A stretch of DNA of 64,000 bases, from assembly GCA_963829955.1 (NCBI GenBank), contig CAWHKS010000019.1, positions 408,654-472,653 of the forward strand. The letters are read 5' to 3'. Positions 1-7,943 of the stretch are shown here, one piece after another; the first letter of the stretch is position 1, and each line of letters begins with the position of its first letter. A program made the translations under genes and the position numbers. The notes beneath the pieces were generated by a model, which was not told the origin of the DNA, did not search any database, and saw only the letters and a program-made list of their open reading frames with translations. Source of the DNA: DASTFY01 sp963829955 (GTDB lineage: Bacteria > Actinomycetota > Acidimicrobiia > Acidimicrobiales > Ilumatobacteraceae).

Positions 1-260
1 CGCACCCGCTCGGCCAACAGCCGGTGGGCGTCAGCTGGGGTGGTACCGGCCTCGACCAGGTCGACCACGAACCGCAATCGCTCCAGCTCGTCGCGTGAGT
101 AGACGCGTTGCGCGCCCTTGCTCCGCGTCGGGACCACGACGCCATAGCGTTCTTCCCAGGCCCGAAGTGTCGCCGTCTCGACCCGGAGCATCCCGGCCAC
201 CGCCCCGATCGAATAGATCGGTCGCCGTCCAGATTCGCTCTCCGCCTGATCCGTTGTCAC
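1..260 (-). CDS. MerR-family HTH transcriptional regulator, partial (3' end beyond window)
   Basis: Read leftwards from a GTG at 258-260, the frame stays open to the window edge. It carries an N-terminal MerR-type winged helix: the pattern IYSIGAVAGMLRVETATLRAWEERYG followed by a YSRDELERL wing is close to MerR/BldC-like DNA-binding domains (quoted here in two parts because it is the diagnostic region). About 86 residues are visible and the effector domain is outside the window. Its GTG overlaps the TGA of the STAS gene by four bases (GTGA), so the two are probably translationally coupled. What it senses cannot be said. MerR recognition is fairly secure. Confidence 0.8.
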   Translation of the reverse strand, partial: MTTDQAESESGRRPIYSIGAVAGMLRVETATLRAWEERYGVVVPTRSKGAQRVYSRDELERLRFVVDLVEAGTTPADAHRLLAERV

Positions 261-610
261 GGAGTCGAGCTCTCAGCCCGCACATCCAACACCGCGTCGA
301 AGCCGGTCAATTCGAGCAACCGGACTACGCACCGAGACGGGCTCACGATCGACAGCTTCGCACCTCGAGCCTGGCAGGCGGCCTGCACGGCGACGAACAA
401 GCGCAGACCGGCGGCGTCGATGAACGTGAGCCCGGCACAGTCCAGCTCGACGTCGCCGTCGGTTCCGTCGAGCCGGGCCCAGACCTCGTGGAGGCCGGCG
501 AGGTCCAGCTCGCCAGACAGACGTACGCCGTGGGGGCGTTCGAGTTGCACGACCAGAGTGGCGGCATCATCCACCAGCGGTTCATCAGATGAGCCGCAAG
601 AGTTAGACAT
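257..610 (-). CDS. STAS-domain protein (anti-sigma factor antagonist-like)
   Basis: This 117-residue single-domain protein has a STAS fold. STAS proteins of this size act in partner-switching cascades by binding anti-sigma kinases in the cytoplasm. The N-terminal VVQLERPHGVRLSGELD strand pattern and the LTFIDAAGLRLFVAV helix-loop motif are visible. In the usual motif (FIDSSGL) the phospho-acceptor is a Ser. Here both Ser positions are Ala, so regulation by phosphorylation of that residue looks lost, or the partner differs. It begins at ATG 608-610 and its stop overlaps the GTG of the MerR-like gene, suggesting a two-gene operon. The sigma or anti-sigma partner is not in the window. Confidence 0.8.
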   Translation of the reverse strand: MSNSCGSSDEPLVDDAATLVVQLERPHGVRLSGELDLAGLHEVWARLDGTDGDVELDCAGLTFIDAAGLRLFVAVQAACQARGAKLSIVSPSRCVVRLLELTGFDAVLDVRAESSTP

Positions 611-765
611 GACTGCGACAATAGTTGATCACTCCTTCCGCGTCCAGGCCTGGGGCCGCGTCGGTCTGTGCGGGTCTTTCTTGGGGTTATGGCCCGGACC
701 CGTTGGGTACGGTGAATCGTCGTGTCCAGATGTCGTCCGCACACCCGCGACTCGGGTGGTGCCCG

Positions 766-1677
766 ATGAGGGTTGCCGTGGCGGGGGCGACCGGGTTTAT
801 CGGTCGTGCCCTCGCCAAGGCGCTGGCGGACGATGGCCACGACGTGGCGGCGCTGACACGCCATCCCGACGACTACCCGGGCGCCGGGAGAGCGGTGCAC
901 GCCGACATCGGCGATACGGAGAGCCTGCGCCAGGCCCTGGACGGCCAGGAGGCCGCCTACTACCTCGTGCACTCCCTGGCCGTCGAGGACTTCGCCGTCA
1001 GGGATCGGGAAGGTGCGACTGCGTTCGCCGCCGCCGCGACCGGCGCCGGGCTGAGCCAGGTGATCTACCTCGGCGGACTCGGTGATGATCGGGACGACCT
1101 CTCCGAGCACCTGCGCAGCCGGCGCGAGGTGGAGTCCATCCTCCGGGACGGAACCCCGACGACCGCCCTGCGGGCCGGCATCGTCATCGGCGACGGGAGC
1201 ATCGGCTGGGAGATCCTGCGCCAGCTCGTCGAGCGGCTCCCGGTCATGATCACGCCGCGCTGGGTCCAGACGAGGACCCAGCCGATCGCCCTCGACGACG
1301 CCCTGACCGACCTGGTGGGAGTCCTGGGGCGACCCGACACCATCGGCGAGATCTACGACATCGGCGGACCTGAGGCCCTGACGTACCGCGACATGATGAT
1401 GATCGCCAGCCGGGTCATGGATCGCCACCGGGTCATCGCCCCCGTGCCGCTGCTGTCGCCCCGGCTGTCGTCGCACTGGTTGCGGATCGTCACCGATGTC
1501 GACCTGAGCACGGCCCGGGCTCTGGTCGACTCGATGACCAACGAGGTCGTGGTGCGCGACCATCGGCTCGACGAGCTCCTAGGTCACACGCCGATGACGT
1601 TCGCCGAAGCCGTGGCGAAGGCCTTGGCAGCGAGAGCGGAGCGTCGGGGGGCCGCCGAGGCCCATGCGCATCCCTGA
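766..1677 (+). CDS. NAD(P)-binding SDR-family protein (atypical, NmrA/DUF2867-like)
   Basis: A protein of about 303 residues starting with MRVAVAGATGFIG, the glycine-rich Rossmann motif of atypical short-chain dehydrogenases. The region YYLVHSL corresponds to the active-site strand seen in the NmrA/complex-I NDUFA9-like branch, which often keeps NAD(P) binding but not classical Tyr-x3-Lys catalysis. I chose the ATG at 766 because it opens directly on the Rossmann motif; upstream in-frame codons encode no recognisable sequence. It overlaps the following CPBP gene by 14 bases and is presumably co-transcribed with it. The substrate is unknown; a role in quinone or cell-envelope metabolism would be guesswork. 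Confidence 0.82.
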   Translation: MRVAVAGATGFIGRALAKALADDGHDVAALTRHPDDYPGAGRAVHADIGDTESLRQALDGQEAAYYLVHSLAVEDFAVRDREGATAFAAAATGAGLSQVIYLGGLGDDRDDLSEHLRSRREVESILRDGTPTTALRAGIVIGDGSIGWEILRQLVERLPVMITPRWVQTRTQPIALDDALTDLVGVLGRPDTIGEIYDIGGPEALTYRDMMMIASRVMDRHRVIAPVPLLSPRLSSHWLRIVTDVDLSTARALVDSMTNEVVVRDHRLDELLGHTPMTFAEAVAKALAARAERRGAAEAHAHP

Positions 1678-2332
1678 CCTCCTCGTCCCCGCCGCCGAGC
1701 CACCGACGGTCGACGTCCCGGCGGCGCGCCGACGACGACGCGTCGTCACCGCCATTACGATCGTGGTCGGGACGGGGCTGCTGGCGGCCACACTGCGCGT
1801 GCCCCACGGTTCGGCATGGTTCACCGTCCTCGGGCTGCTGGTGGCGGCCACGTGGACCGTCGGATCGTTCGTCTCCGGGCCGATCCCGTTCCAGCCCGAT
1901 CGCGACATGGCGTGGCGCACGTTCATCGGACCGGTTGCCGGTGGTGTCGCAGCCTTTGGGGCGTTCCTCGCCGCCTATCTGGTCGCCCGTCACCTGCCCC
2001 TCGTCGGCCCTGCCCTCGACGGCGTGCTAGCCACCGCCGATGCCGGCCCCACGGCCCTTGTGCTGTTCGTGGCGCTCGTCAACGGCGCCGGTGAGGAGCT
2101 GTTCTTCCGCGGCGCGCTCCACGCCGCGCTCGAACCGCACCGTCCTGCCATCGCCACGACCATCGTGTACGTCGTCGTCACCGCGGCCACCGGCAACGTC
2201 GCTCTCGTCATCGCCGCCGCCGTGATGGGTGCCCTGTTCAGCCTCGAACGCCTCTCGACCCGCGGGGTCCTCGCCCCCATGGTGACCCACTTGACGTGGT
2301 CGACACTGATGGTCCTCGCCCTCCCACGCTGA
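1664..2332 (+). CDS. CPBP-family intramembrane metalloprotease (CAAX/Abi type)
   Basis: A 222-residue polytopic membrane protein with several hydrophobic segments. The signature EELFFRG (Glu144-Glu145...Arg149) is motif 1 of the CPBP (type II CAAX prenyl endopeptidase, Abi) family. Downstream hydrophobic helices carry a late His (near MVTHLTWS) that matches the family's other metal-ligand motif. In bacteria these proteins are linked to membrane-protein processing, bacteriocin self-immunity or surface anchoring; the substrate here is not evident. It begins inside the end of the SDR gene (14-base overlap), so the two are very likely translated from one message. Confidence 0.85.
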   Translation: MRIPDLLVPAAEPPTVDVPAARRRRRVVTAITIVVGTGLLAATLRVPHGSAWFTVLGLLVAATWTVGSFVSGPIPFQPDRDMAWRTFIGPVAGGVAAFGAFLAAYLVARHLPLVGPALDGVLATADAGPTALVLFVALVNGAGEELFFRGALHAALEPHRPAIATTIVYVVVTAATGNVALVIAAAVMGALFSLERLSTRGVLAPMVTHLTWSTLMVLALPR

Positions 2333-2370
2333 CGACCGGACCCGCCGCCGAAGCCGCAAGCTCACGGGAG

Positions 2371-2560
2371 ATGACGGTGTGGACGGCCCACGAGCTGCCC
2401 GACTTCCTCGCCAGCATCGAAGGCAGCGAGTGGTTCGTGCCGATCATCCTCGCCGCCAAAAGCGGCATGTGCCGCGGCGGGTGCTCGGCCTCACCTGGCG
2501 GCCGTCGACCTCGACGCGCCCAAGCGGGGGAGCCCCTCCCTGGCCGACGGCGGACTGTCA
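2371..2560 (+). pseudogene. Tyrosine-recombinase (phage integrase) remnant
   Basis: From ATG 2371 the reading WTAHELPDFLASIEG...PIILAAKSGMCRG matches the part of tyrosine integrases just before the first catalytic Arg (usual form: LLAATTGMRRGE). The reading then shifts frame to VLGLTWR and again to AVDLDAPKRG...LSIRKG, which are the next integrase strands. At least two frame changes occur in under 200 bases, and both the N-terminal arm-binding domain and the C-terminal catalytic half are absent. It lies exactly at the outer edge of the inverted repeat that carries the iron permease, and its last bases (from 2537) are within that repeat. It is a dead fragment of an integrated element. Confidence 0.65.
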
Positions 2561-3016
2561 ATCCGCAAGGGGGTCGCCGCGTACTCGTGCCCCGTCCGAG
2601 GGGTCGGGCGCAGCCGACTCGGCTTGCGATTGGAAGTTGTCGTGGATGCGATCGAGGTCCGCCCGGCCGGCGTCCTCGACGGTCATCATGCGATTGGTAG
2701 CACTGTGCGTGGCCCTGATCAGCTCATCGAGCTTCAGCTGCGTGGCGCGGTCGTCATGGTTCTGCGTGTGCTGGATGAGCACCACCATGAGAAGAGTCAC
2801 GAACGGCACGCCGCCGGTGGCCAACAGTTCCCACCAGCGCGGAAAGTCGGTGATGGCGCCGAGGACCAGCCACCCGGCGGCGGCGCCCACAACCACCGCC
2901 GCCGCGCCGGCCGAACCGGTGGCGGCGGTGATGCGCCGCGTCAGGCGGCGAAAGATGCCCGATTCACCCCGCGACTGGTCGGCGACGTGACCATTTGGAC
3001 GTTCCTGTTCCGTCAC
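2558..3016 (-). CDS. Low-affinity iron permease family membrane protein
   Basis: A 152-residue protein with two predicted membrane helices (AAAVVVGAAAGWLVLGAI and VPFVTLLMVVLIQ) followed by the family hallmark QHTQNHD...ATQLKLDELI. That block defines the Fet4-like low-affinity iron permease domain (PF04120). The family name comes from yeast Fet4; bacterial short members are mostly uncharacterised, so transport of Fe(II) is inferred. The start is GTG at 3014-3016, thirteen bases after the hemerythrin stop, suggesting an operon of an iron-binding protein with an iron transporter. A near-identical, incomplete copy lies at 63509-64000. Confidence 0.82.
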   Translation of the reverse strand: MTEQERPNGHVADQSRGESGIFRRLTRRITAATGSAGAAAVVVGAAAGWLVLGAITDFPRWWELLATGGVPFVTLLMVVLIQHTQNHDDRATQLKLDELIRATHSATNRMMTVEDAGRADLDRIHDNFQSQAESAAPDPSDGARVRGDPLAD

Positions 3017-3029
3017 TTCACGACGGCAG

Positions 3030-3995
3030 TCATCTGGTGGTCGACGTGGCCTTCTTTGCCGTTCGGCGCGTCGTTGAGACTGCCTTCTTCGCTCCCGACC
3101 GGGCGCTGCGCGGACGCGTGGCCGAGCTCCGCTTCGCCGTTGAGGTCGTTCGCTTTGCCGAGCGACGCGCCGTCGCCGCGGTCCGCTTCGCGCCCTTCTT
3201 CGCGACCCGGGCGGTGTCCTTCGTGACGTCGGCCGCGGTAGCCGCGGTCTTCTTCACGCCGGTCGCAGCCGTCGACGCCGTCGCCTTGGCCCGTACCGCC
3301 GCCGCAATGGCGTCATCGGTCAGCTTCGACGCCCCGGCGCGCACGTCTTGCGCTGTGTCACGGGCCGCCTTCGACCCCGTCGGCGCCGCTGACCGCTTCC
3401 GCCGGCCAAGGATCAACGCCACGAGGTCCTGCACGGCAGTCACGCTCCCCTGCGCCACACCACTCACCGTGTCACTGATGCGGTCCACCATTCCCGCGCC
3501 CGCAGCCGCGGCCAGATTCCCGGGGGGGGTGTCGGGCGAACGCGGATGGGGATGACTCGGCGCCAGCTCCTTCGCGGCCTCCAGCGCCCGCCCCACCTCG
3601 GCCAGTGCCTTGCGATCGAGCTCAGCCCGCACCTTGGGGAAGAACTCCTGCTCTTCCTCCTCGACGTGATGACGCACGTTCTCGATGAGCACGGTCATCT
3701 TGGCGTCGAAGCGCTCTCCCGCCGGATCCATGCCATCCAGCTCCGCCAGCACCCACTTGACGATGTGGTGCTCCTCGAGGCTCTCCAGCACGACGTCCTC
3801 CGTACCGGGAACGGTGGCCCTCGCCACGGGATAGAAGACCTGCTCTTCGATCGCGGCGTGCTTCGACAAGGCCTCGATGATCTGGTCAGCGAGCTTGCGC
3901 TTCTCGGTGAACGCGCGGTCACCGGCCTTCTCGAACCGCTTGAACAGTCGTTCCACGGCCTGGTGGTCCTTTTTGAGCATCGTGATTGCATCCAT
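3030..3995 (-). CDS. Hemerythrin/HHE-domain protein with histone-like basic tail
   Basis: A 321-residue protein. Residues 1-145 form an HHE four-helix domain whose di-iron ligands are visible as DHQAVERLF, KHAAIEEQVFYP, EEHHIVKWVL and VRHHVEEEEQEFFP. After a Pro-rich linker (SHPHPRSPDTPP) and a hydrophobic stretch, the last 120 residues are rich in Ala, Lys, Arg and Thr (KKTAATA, AKRTTSTAKR, TAKKATSTTR). These resemble the C-terminal tails of histone H1-like bacterial nucleoid proteins. HHE proteins bind O2 or sense iron/NO. Coupling to a DNA-binding-like tail suggests nucleoid-associated iron or oxidant protection (inference). ATG at 3993-3995 chosen because the HHE domain begins there. Duplicated at 62460. 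Confidence 0.85.
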   Translation of the reverse strand: MDAITMLKKDHQAVERLFKRFEKAGDRAFTEKRKLADQIIEALSKHAAIEEQVFYPVARATVPGTEDVVLESLEEHHIVKWVLAELDGMDPAGERFDAKMTVLIENVRHHVEEEEQEFFPKVRAELDRKALAEVGRALEAAKELAPSHPHPRSPDTPPGNLAAAAGAGMVDRISDTVSGVAQGSVTAVQDLVALILGRRKRSAAPTGSKAARDTAQDVRAGASKLTDDAIAAAVRAKATASTAATGVKKTAATAADVTKDTARVAKKGAKRTAATARRSAKRTTSTAKRSSATRPRSARSGAKKAVSTTRRTAKKATSTTR

Positions 3996-4032
3996 CGCCA
4001 CCACCACTACCCACACTTGACGACAATCATGC

Positions 4033-4574
4033 GCTTCGCCACGGATCGGCCACGCGAGGAGCCGTGCGATCCGAGCGATCGATCGTCGCGGGGGGGACGC
4101 AACCCCGCTCTCCTGTGGCGTCGAGCGTGCACCGGCAACGAGATCCAACTCGATGACGGTCTCGGCGCCGGGCCGGCGTCCCCATCGTACGGACGGGCCT
4201 GCCGCACGACCAAGTGCGCGGCGCGCTGCGTCGGCGTAGCCGAGCGCGGCCTTGGTCGTCGACCTGTCGCGCCGGTCGCAAGACCGCGACAGCTTTGCGC
4301 TCGTGGTGGAACCCCTGGGCGCGGCCGCTGAAGCTGTCCTCCGAGCGTGATGTAGGTGTGTGGCTCGTTGGCCTGACCGTGCCCTCGATGGTGCAACAGA
4401 TGGTTCGATCAAGGGCGCTGCCAGCAGCCGGCAGCCGTCGGGTCGCCTCGCGGGCGTTCGGCACCGTGGCGTGCAGAGCCGGGGTCCGGCGCGGACCCGT
4501 CGTGTGAGGCCCTATGTTCGCGCCCGCCCGCGGACGGGCAGCCGCCCGAACCCGGTGACAGAAGGGATCCCCTC
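4033..4574. other. Gene-free stretch of 542 bases
   Basis: No convincing coding region. Both strands have short open frames, but they are Arg/Ser/Pro-rich in the way non-coding high-GC DNA reads, and none matches a family I recognise. It may hold decayed mobile DNA, since it adjoins the inverted repeat. A good ribosome-binding site (AGAAGGGA, about 4560) at its right end belongs to the next gene. Confidence 0.5.
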
Positions 4575-5000
4575 ATGACCGACACCTCCCCAGAGGACGC
4601 GCTTCTCGAGGCGGAGCAGAGCTCCGGATGGCTGCAGTTCGCATCGATCGTCTTGATCGTCGCAGGGATCATGCGCATCCTGGACGCCATCTGGGCATGG
4701 CGCTACAACGGTGTCTTGCCTGACGAGTTCCAGAAGGCCGTCTTGGGCAACGATCTCGACACCTACGGATGGCTTTGGTTGATCGTGGGCATCGTGCTCA
4801 TCCTGGCCGGTCTCGCGGTGACGCGGCGGTCCCAGTGGGCCCGCTGGATCGGCATCCTTGCCGGCGCCATCCTGACCATCACGGCGATCGCGTGGATGCC
4901 CTTCTATCCCGTGTGGTCACTCATCTACATCTTCGTCGGCATCTTCGTGATCTACGGGCTCGCCGCCCACGGCGGACGGCTCCGCATGCCCATGCAGTGA
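4575..5000 (+). CDS. DUF7144-family four-helix membrane protein
   Basis: A 141-residue protein with a short cytosolic N-terminus (MTDTSPEDALLEAEQSSG) and four hydrophobic helices. They are separated by the sequences YNGVLP, LDTYGWLW and MPFYPVWSLIYI. This pattern (WLQFA...GIMRILDAIWA; GLAVTRRSQWARW) is typical of the actinobacterial DUF7144 membrane proteins, whose function is unknown. The ATG at 4575 follows a strong purine-rich ribosome-binding site. It stands alone; neighbours run on the other strand or are distant. Confidence 0.78.
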   Translation: MTDTSPEDALLEAEQSSGWLQFASIVLIVAGIMRILDAIWAWRYNGVLPDEFQKAVLGNDLDTYGWLWLIVGIVLILAGLAVTRRSQWARWIGILAGAILTITAIAWMPFYPVWSLIYIFVGIFVIYGLAAHGGRLRMPMQ

Positions 5001-5186
5001 CCGTTGAGCGACGGGAGGGCCATCGAGAGGAGGATGTTGCCGACGGCGGTGCCCTCAGCGATCTTGGGTCTTGAACAGATCGGACGAGCAGGGGCATGGC
5101 GTCCGAACAAGAAGTGCGCCGCTCGCCGCACAGCATGCGAGCGATCTCTTGGGCAACCTCATGATGCGACCGCGCGTCCAACGCGC

Positions 5187-5597
5187 TCAGCGTTCGGAAT
5201 CGAGGACTGGTTTGATGTCCACCACAGGAGTCCCGTCCAGCGCCTCGAGGTTCTGCACTCGGATCCGCGTGTCTTCGATGGCGACGATTGTCACGCGGTG
5301 GACCCCGATCGGGTTCGGCCGATCGGCCGAGCGAGTGCTGAAGACTCCTTGCTCGGGGTTGGCCGGGTCGTCGCGAGGGTGGACGACGAGGACGTCGCGG
5401 CGGGCTCGGTCCAGCCACGTGAGCACCAGGATCTCTATCCCGGGTATGAGGTCACGCAGCCCCACGGTTACCGACGGGTCGATCTGCAGCCATGCGTCGG
5501 GTGCTCCTTCGTCGCCCTGTTTGGGTGCGAGGTCACGATCGACGAGTGGTGACTCCACGGTGCCGATGGCCCTCAGTTCGTACGTGGTGTTGATCAT
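5187..5597 (-). CDS. trmO: TrmO/TsaA-like tRNA m6t6A37 methyltransferase
   Basis: A 136-residue protein matching the TsaA/TrmO fold. It opens with YELRAIGTVESPL, contains GVFSTRSADRPNPIGVH (the family-defining S-x-RPNPIG SAM-binding motif) and ends with VVDIKPVL. TrmO N6-methylates t6A at position 37 of tRNA-Thr in E. coli using SAM. This short form lacks the C-terminal extension of the E. coli enzyme, as is common in actinobacteria, so substrate assignment is by family only. ATG 5595-5597 starts the conserved block; upstream in-frame sequence is not conserved. Divergent from the amine oxidase gene, with about 180 bases between them. Confidence 0.85.
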   Translation of the reverse strand: MINTTYELRAIGTVESPLVDRDLAPKQGDEGAPDAWLQIDPSVTVGLRDLIPGIEILVLTWLDRARRDVLVVHPRDDPANPEQGVFSTRSADRPNPIGVHRVTIVAIEDTRIRVQNLEALDGTPVVDIKPVLDSER

Positions 5598-5775
5598 TGC
5601 GCCTCCAACTCGTGGGAAGGCTCGCAGCCGTCCGGCGGCGCGTCGAGCGGCGGGTGGTCGCGCGACGGTCCCAGCTCGAGTCGCTGACCCGAGCATCGGA
5701 GCGGCCGTCGCCTCGGCGTAGGCAGGGGTCGTACGCCACGTCAACCGCACCACTACAGGGTCGTAACGTGGCGAG

Positions 5776-7716
5776 ATGGTTGACACCGAGGCGAGAACCG
5801 CGACGCATCCGCTCCAGCCGCTGTCGGTGGACGAGATCAGTGTTGTCGTCGGGCTCCTGCTCGACGGCGGCCGGGTCGGCGAGAGGCCGGTCCTGGCGTG
5901 GGTGGCGCTAAAGGAACCGCCCAAGTGCGACGTGTTGGCGTGGACAGCCGGCGGGGCGCTGACGCGCCGGGCTGTGGCAGTGAGCGTCGACCGGGCGACT
6001 GGTGTCACTTACGAGAGCGTCGTCAACCTCAGTGAGGGAGCCGTCGAGCAGGCCGAAGCGAAGCCCGGGCTGCACGCTCCGGTCCTGGCCGTCGAGTGGC
6101 TCGAGGCGACTCCGGCCGTCCTCGGCGATTCACGTGTCCAGGGGGCGCTGCGCGAGCGCGGCATCACCGATCTCGACACCGTCGTCGTCGAGCCGTGGCC
6201 GGCTGCCTACTTCGGGGAGGAGGTCGATCATCTCGGACGCCGTCTCGGCCGAGCGATCCTGTTCATCCGCGAGCACGACGGCGACACGCTGTGGGCTCGG
6301 CCGATCGAAGGGCTGCTCGTTATCGCCGACCGTTCGACGGGGGAGGTGGTCGACGTCCGCGACAGCGGTGCAACCCCCGTACCGTCGGACCCTGGTCGGA
6401 TGGGCGCGGACGATCCCGGCGTCGGTCCCGTACGGGAGGACCTCAAGGCGCTCGTCATCACCCAGCCCGATGGCCCCAGTTTCACGCTCGAGGGCAGCGA
6501 GTTGCGATGGCAGCGCTGGTCGATGCGGATCTCGGTTCATCCGATCGATGGTTTGGTGCTGCACCAGATCGCCTACGACGATCCCGCTACCGGCCGGATT
6601 CGGCCGATCTGCTATCGGGCCTCGCTGAGTGAGATGGTGGTGCCATACGGCGACCCCGGACCGCTGTACTACTGGCGGCACGTCTTCGACGCCGGCGAAG
6701 CCGCGCTCGGAAAGAACACGCAGTCGCTCAGCTTTGGCTGCGACTGCGTCGGTGAGGTGCACTACGTGGACGCCGCGATGATCGGCCACGACGGTCAGCC
6801 CTTCGTCATCGCTAACGCCGTGTGCATCCACGAGGAGGACGCTGGCGTGCTCTGGCGTCACGCCGACTGGCGCAGCGAACGTGCGCATGTGCGCCGGTCC
6901 CGTCGGTTGGTCGTCTCCAGCTGGGCCAACCTCGGGAACTACGACTACGGGTTCTTCTGGTACTTCTACCTGGACGGGACGATCGAGACACAAGTCAGGT
7001 TGACCGGGGTTCCGGCGGCGGCCGCGCACCAGCCTGGCCAACGACCGACCCACGGTGCCCTCGTCGCCGCCGACCTGTCGGCACCGCACCACCAGCACCT
7101 GTTCTGTTTCCGGCTCGACCTCGACGTCGACGGTGTCGAGAACTCGATCGAGGAAGTCGACCTCGTCATCGACCCGCACAACCCGGACAATCCGAACGGG
7201 AGCGCCTTCCACACGGAGGCCACACCGCTGCGAACCGAGCGCGACGCGCGTCGCGACGCCTCTCCTGCGGCCGGTCGCTTCTGGAAGGTGAGCGCCGCCG
7301 ATGCCCGCAACAGGGTGGGAGAGCCGACGGCCTACGCCCTGATCCCTGGCGCCCAACCGGCACTGCTCGCTGGCGCCGCCAGCGCGGTCGCGCGACGGGC
7401 CGAGTTCGCCCGACACCACCTGTGGGTCACGCAACACGCCGACGGCGAGTTGCACGCCGCCGGCGACTACCCCAACCAGCATCCAGGGGGAGACGGGCTT
7501 CCAGCCTTCACTGGCGGCAACCGCTCACTCGAGTGCACCGACGTCGTGTTGTGGTTCACCTGCGGATCGAACCACGTCGCCCGCCCAGAGGACTGGCCGG
7601 TGATGCCCGTGGAGTACGCCGGATTCCACCTCCGGCCCATCGGCTTCTTCGACCGTAACCCAGCCCTCGACGTGCCACCACAGGACCGCATCAACCCGAA
7701 CGGACACTGCCCGTGA
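5776..7716 (+). CDS. Copper-containing primary-amine oxidase
   Basis: A 646-residue copper amine oxidase, which oxidatively deaminates primary amines to aldehydes with release of NH3 and H2O2. The cofactor motif is LGNYDY, in which Tyr389 would be converted to topaquinone. The catalytic-base Asp is Asp305 in VFDAGEAALG, 84 residues upstream, a spacing close to that in E. coli TynA. FGCDCVGEVHYVD, CIHEEDAGVLWRH and the C-terminal RPEDWPVMPVE...FHLRPIGFFDRNPALDVP are family landmarks. The base motif is DAGEAALG rather than the common DxGEYG. No signal peptide is seen, so the enzyme should be cytoplasmic, as in Arthrobacter phenylethylamine oxidase. The amine substrate cannot be predicted. Confidence 0.93.
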   Translation: MVDTEARTATHPLQPLSVDEISVVVGLLLDGGRVGERPVLAWVALKEPPKCDVLAWTAGGALTRRAVAVSVDRATGVTYESVVNLSEGAVEQAEAKPGLHAPVLAVEWLEATPAVLGDSRVQGALRERGITDLDTVVVEPWPAAYFGEEVDHLGRRLGRAILFIREHDGDTLWARPIEGLLVIADRSTGEVVDVRDSGATPVPSDPGRMGADDPGVGPVREDLKALVITQPDGPSFTLEGSELRWQRWSMRISVHPIDGLVLHQIAYDDPATGRIRPICYRASLSEMVVPYGDPGPLYYWRHVFDAGEAALGKNTQSLSFGCDCVGEVHYVDAAMIGHDGQPFVIANAVCIHEEDAGVLWRHADWRSERAHVRRSRRLVVSSWANLGNYDYGFFWYFYLDGTIETQVRLTGVPAAAAHQPGQRPTHGALVAADLSAPHHQHLFCFRLDLDVDGVENSIEEVDLVIDPHNPDNPNGSAFHTEATPLRTERDARRDASPAAGRFWKVSAADARNRVGEPTAYALIPGAQPALLAGAASAVARRAEFARHHLWVTQHADGELHAAGDYPNQHPGGDGLPAFTGGNRSLECTDVVLWFTCGSNHVARPEDWPVMPVEYAGFHLRPIGFFDRNPALDVPPQDRINPNGHCP

Positions 7717-7943
7717 CCGTCGTAGGGAGTACGCGACGAGCCGCGCCAGCACGCAGACCGGTCGGCGTTCGTGAGCCCGTCGAGGAACTCGTCGGACAGA
7801 TCGACAGCTCGGGCGTCCCGATGCCGGCCGCTCCGTAGATGGACGGTTCGCCTCCAACGGGTGGATCGGTAGCGAGCGCGGCCCGATCCCGACGCCCGCG
7901 CAAGCGGTTCCGACCGAACCCGCTCCTGTCGTAACGTGGCCGA

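Larger units (their letters stand above)
2537..4032. repeat. Large inverted repeat, copy A (hemerythrin + iron permease module)
   Basis: This segment reappears in opposite orientation at 62423-63985. Homology runs from within the integrase remnant (TCCCTGGCC at 2537) through the iron permease and hemerythrin genes to GCATGAT near 4026-4032. By eye the HHE-domain portions differ by about ten residues in the first 160. Copy B has small indels and a roughly 75-base extra piece between the two genes. It is not an insertion sequence: there are no terminal repeats and no transposase inside. Confidence 0.85.

Noticed and set aside
343..1563. A 406-codon minus-strand frame across the SDR gene
   Set aside because: Arg/Asp/Gly-rich shadow of a clear Rossmann-fold protein.
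3996..4412. N-terminal extension of the hemerythrin protein to 460 residues
   Set aside because: The extra 139 codons are Arg/Ser-rich without similarity, and copy B starts at the equivalent inner ATG.
6130..7482. A 450-codon minus-strand frame within the amine oxidase gene
   Set aside because: Antisense to a gene with verified catalytic residues; no recognisable domains.
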